Both the position numbers and the translations under genes were made by a program. 64,000 nt of DNA. Source: Rugalucina vietnamica (lineage: Eukaryota > Mollusca > Bivalvia > Lucinida > Lucinidae). Of the stretch, positions 63,903 to 64,000 are shown piece after piece. The stretch covers positions 39,520,383-39,584,382 of the forward strand of contig OZ024879.1 of assembly GCA_964017185.1 (NCBI GenBank), read 5' to 3'. Positions within the stretch are counted from its first letter, which is position 1. The number at the start of each line of letters is the position of its first letter. The notes under the pieces are model-generated. The model was not told the origin of the DNA, ran no database searches, and worked only from the letters and a program-made list of their open reading frames with translations.

Positions 63903-64000
63903 ACAGGCAAATTTCCGAGGTTCTCTCGTTGCGGCTCAAATCATCATGGTGATGAATGATTACAAATGGGCTTTGTGTGAAATGTTTTTGCATTAATCAG

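Noticed and set aside
63514-63993. A single 159-residue minus-strand protein
   Set aside because: Its first ~90 residues come from the palindromic dispersed repeat and flanking DNA. Only the last part from the Met-Met-Lys is kept, as exon 1 of the defensin-like gene.

Overview
This is a eukaryotic window, most likely from a marine mollusc (probably a bivalve). It is AT-rich, has no operons or ribosome-binding sites, and carries spliced-gene signals (GT/AG borders with pyrimidine tracts). It is packed with transposable-element families I associate with lophotrochozoan genomes: RNase H-bearing I/Nimb-like non-LTR retrotransposons, tRNA-headed SINEs, hairpin-ended elements with AGGTCA-rich tandem units, and fossils of piggyBac, Harbinger/IS5-type and Mutator-type transposases. 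Species assignment is inference. Most long reading frames are retroelement pieces or chance frames.

Layout. 0-3 kb: 5'-cut copy 1 of the I/Nimb-like element. 3.6-5.2 kb: remains of another RNase H retroelement. 7-8 kb: two tandem arrays. 10.2-13.7 kb: a hairpin-ended element, then a stuttered array of a decayed DDE-like gene. 14-16 kb: SINE pieces, piggyBac and IS5-like transposase fossils, a tRNA-headed SINE. 16.7-18.0, 22.6-23.4 and 52.2-53.6 kb: the longest copies of a second retroelement, here called family P (reverse transcriptase with a YLDDLL motif), whose 3' end recurs at nine places. 18.9-20.6 and 34.2-37.1 kb: two copies of a segment carrying Mutator-like transposase exons. 24.0-26.8 kb: divergent I/Nimb copy 2. 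26.9-27.9 kb: a possible 3' end of a host gene (minus strand). 29.9-33.8 kb: a mariner-type MITE, a second hairpin-ended element, a 57-nt poly-T and a pogo-like MITE. 37.1-38.6 kb: a decayed, unrecognised minus-strand gene. 39-42 kb: satellites and a third hairpin-ended element. 42.5-43.8 kb: a CR1/L2-like fragment. 44.18-51.16 kb: a full-length I/Nimb copy 3 bounded by a 16-bp target-site duplication and broken by three P insertions. 51-57.4 kb: SINEs. 57.67-60.32 kb: I/Nimb copy 4 bounded by a 49-bp duplication. 60.4-64 kb: a zinc-finger fossil, fold-back repeats and the best candidate host gene.

The most important finding is a two-exon minus-strand gene (exon 1 63525-63594, exon 2 62353-62501). 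Its exons join in phase to give a 72-residue secreted precursor: a signal peptide ending Ala-Glu-Ala, then a 48-residue cationic peptide with six cysteines. The last five are spaced C-x4-C-x9-C-x8-CC with a Gly-x-Cys before the fourth, closely resembling a beta-defensin. It lacks the hydrophobic N-terminal domain of molluscan big defensins. Its intron is made largely of a tRNA-Thr-headed SINE and a near-perfect ~95-bp palindrome.

The retroelements also record history: three I/Nimb copies share one 1-nt deletion that separates reverse transcriptase from RNase H, while the divergent copy keeps them in frame.
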